DNA from: Micavibrio aeruginosavorus
GTDB lineage: Bacteria; Pseudomonadota; Alphaproteobacteria; Micavibrionales; Micavibrionaceae
Length of the DNA stretch: 7,896 nt
Assembly: GCA_003240795.1 (NCBI GenBank)
Contig: QFNK01000073.1
Location: forward strand, 1 to 7,896
Reading direction: 5' to 3'
Positions 6,836 to 7,896 of this stretch are shown here, piece after piece. The notes under the pieces are model-generated. The model was not told the DNA's origin and searched no databases. It saw nothing but the letters and a program-made list of their open reading frames with translations. Position 1 is the first letter of the stretch; the number at the start of each line of letters is the position of its first letter. A program made the position numbers and the translations under genes.

Positions 6836-7896
6836 TTGACACAACGCCGTACTGCAACAGCCTGAATGGAAAACCCGTTGCCGTATTCGGCCTTGGGGTT
6901 TCGGGGCTGGCGACGGCAAAGGCGCTCCTGCGCGGCGGTGCGGACGTCCATGCGTGGGATGACGACGAGGACAAGCGCAAGACCGCGGCAGACGCAGGCA
7001 TAAAAATCGAAAATTTTCTGGTCGGCGGATTGCCGGGTTACGGGGCGCTTATCCTCTCGCCGGGCGTTCCCCTTCATTATCCCGAACCGCACCGCGCCGT
7101 AGCACGTGCGCGCGAGCAGGATGTCGAAATCATCGGCGACCTTGAAATCCTGCACCGCTGTCATCCGGGCTGTAAAATCATCGGCATCACCGGTACGAAC
7201 GGCAAATCGACGACCACCGCGCTTGTCACCCATATCCTTAAAGACTCCGGCATCGACGTGGTATCGGGCGGCAATATCGGTACGCCCGTGCTGGAAATGG
7301 ACTTGCCGAAAGATCCGAAGGGATTTATCGTGCTGGAGGTTTCATCGTACCAGATGGATTTGTGCCCGACATTCCGTCCCGATATTGCGGTGCTTCTCAA
7401 CATCACGCCCGACCATATCGACCGTCACGGCACGATCGAACTGTACGCGCTGGCCAAGGAACACATGTTCGAAGGTTCGGGCCTTGCCATTTGCGGCGTC
7501 GATGACGAATACAGCGCCGCGATTTACGATCGTGTGAAGCGCAAGGACGAACGCCGCATGGTACCGCTCTCCGTCAGGAAAGAGCCGGAGCATGGAATAT
7601 TCGCGCGCGCAGGCAAACTGATCGACGCGAGCGGCGGAGAAGAGCGCGAGATCGCCGACATCTCCTTCATCCCCGCGCTGCCCGGCCTGCACAACCAGCA
7701 AAATCTTTGCGCCGCCTATGCCGTGTGCCGCGAGGCAGGCATAGCGCCGGAGCAGATCATCGCCGCCGCCAAGACCTATGAAAGCCTTCCGCACCGCCAG
7801 AAACTGGTGCGCGTCATAAACGGTGTTGCCTATGTGAATGATAGCAAGGCGACGAACGCGGAAAGCACGGCACGCGCGCTGTCCTGTTACAACAAC
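6832..7896 (+). CDS. murD: UDP-N-acetylmuramoyl-L-alanine--D-glutamate ligase MurD, 3'-truncated
   Basis: MurD adds D-glutamate to UDP-MurNAc-L-Ala with ATP in the cytoplasm. The frame stays open from ATG 6832 to the right edge, giving 355 residues with no stop. The family is usually about 440-470 residues, so roughly the last 100, most of the C-terminal domain, are missing. The N-terminal Rossmann-like domain starts 'VAVFGLGVSGLATAKALL' (16-33) and includes 'LILSPGVP' (74-81). The central ATPase domain has the P-loop 'GITGTNGKSTTT' (118-129), 'GGNIGTPVLEM', 'LEVSSYQMD' (168-176), 'NITPDHIDRH' (190-199), the probable carbamylated Lys209 in 'YALAKEHMF', and 'LPGLHNQQN' (283-291). The C-terminal domain opens with 'LPHRQKLV' and the MurD hallmark 'NDSKATNAES' (336-345). 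The start overlaps the mraY stop as ATGA and has no strong ribosome binding site, suggesting coupling. The DSKATN motif separates it from MurC. Confidence 0.97.
   Translation, partial: MIDTTPYCNSLNGKPVAVFGLGVSGLATAKALLRGGADVHAWDDDEDKRKTAADAGIKIENFLVGGLPGYGALILSPGVPLHYPEPHRAVARAREQDVEIIGDLEILHRCHPGCKIIGITGTNGKSTTTALVTHILKDSGIDVVSGGNIGTPVLEMDLPKDPKGFIVLEVSSYQMDLCPTFRPDIAVLLNITPDHIDRHGTIELYALAKEHMFEGSGLAICGVDDEYSAAIYDRVKRKDERRMVPLSVRKEPEHGIFARAGKLIDASGGEEREIADISFIPALPGLHNQQNLCAAYAVCREAGIAPEQIIAAAKTYESLPHRQKLVRVINGVAYVNDSKATNAESTARALSCYNN

Noticed and set aside
1..7896. A novel defence, mobile or accessory system
   Set aside because: Every part of the window is accounted for by conserved dcw genes in the standard order. 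There are no foreign-looking inserts, repeats, integrase or transposase genes, or composition breaks that I could see.

Overview
This window is one uninterrupted, all-plus-strand piece of a bacterial dcw (division and cell wall) cluster. The order is rsmH (3' part only), ftsL, ftsI, murE, murF, mraY, murD (5' part only). It is almost entirely coding. The only intergenic gaps are 5 nt (murE/murF) and 3 nt (murF/mraY), and the other four junctions overlap. Three of those are ATGA stop/start overlaps: rsmH/ftsL, ftsL/ftsI and mraY/murD. ftsI/murE overlaps by 23 nt if my preferred TTG start for murE is right. No tRNA, rRNA, mobile element, CRISPR array, terminator or clear internal promoter was seen. 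No stretch over 300 bases lacks a gene.

Organism: a Gram-negative, probably alphaproteobacterium, moderately GC-rich with G/C-rich third codon positions. The reasons are the FtsL motif around 'VEWDYLNRP', the 'RADILDRNG' form of the FtsI pedestal signature, the MurF 'GSVGKTGTKE' loop, and a MurE with the meso-diaminopimelate signature DNPR. I cannot name a genus from the sequence alone.

How the genes work together: MurD, MurE and MurF are successive cytoplasmic ATP-dependent ligases. MurD adds D-Glu, MurE adds meso-diaminopimelate, and MurF adds D-Ala-D-Ala to the UDP-MurNAc peptide. MraY moves the finished phospho-MurNAc-pentapeptide onto undecaprenyl phosphate to make lipid I. FtsI cross-links the glycan strands made at the division septum, and FtsL is the small bitopic divisome protein that helps recruit and activate the septal synthase. 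RsmH is a 16S rRNA methyltransferase that commonly sits near the head of this cluster. In most relatives mraZ lies upstream, and ftsW, murG and murC lie downstream of murD.

I found no undescribed system here. This is a conserved housekeeping region with all visible catalytic motifs intact. Second-look points are modest: two replaced residues at normally conserved RsmH positions, a TTG start for murE supported by a strong ribosome binding site, a long low-complexity FtsL tail, and a perfect 9-bp inverted repeat inside mraY.
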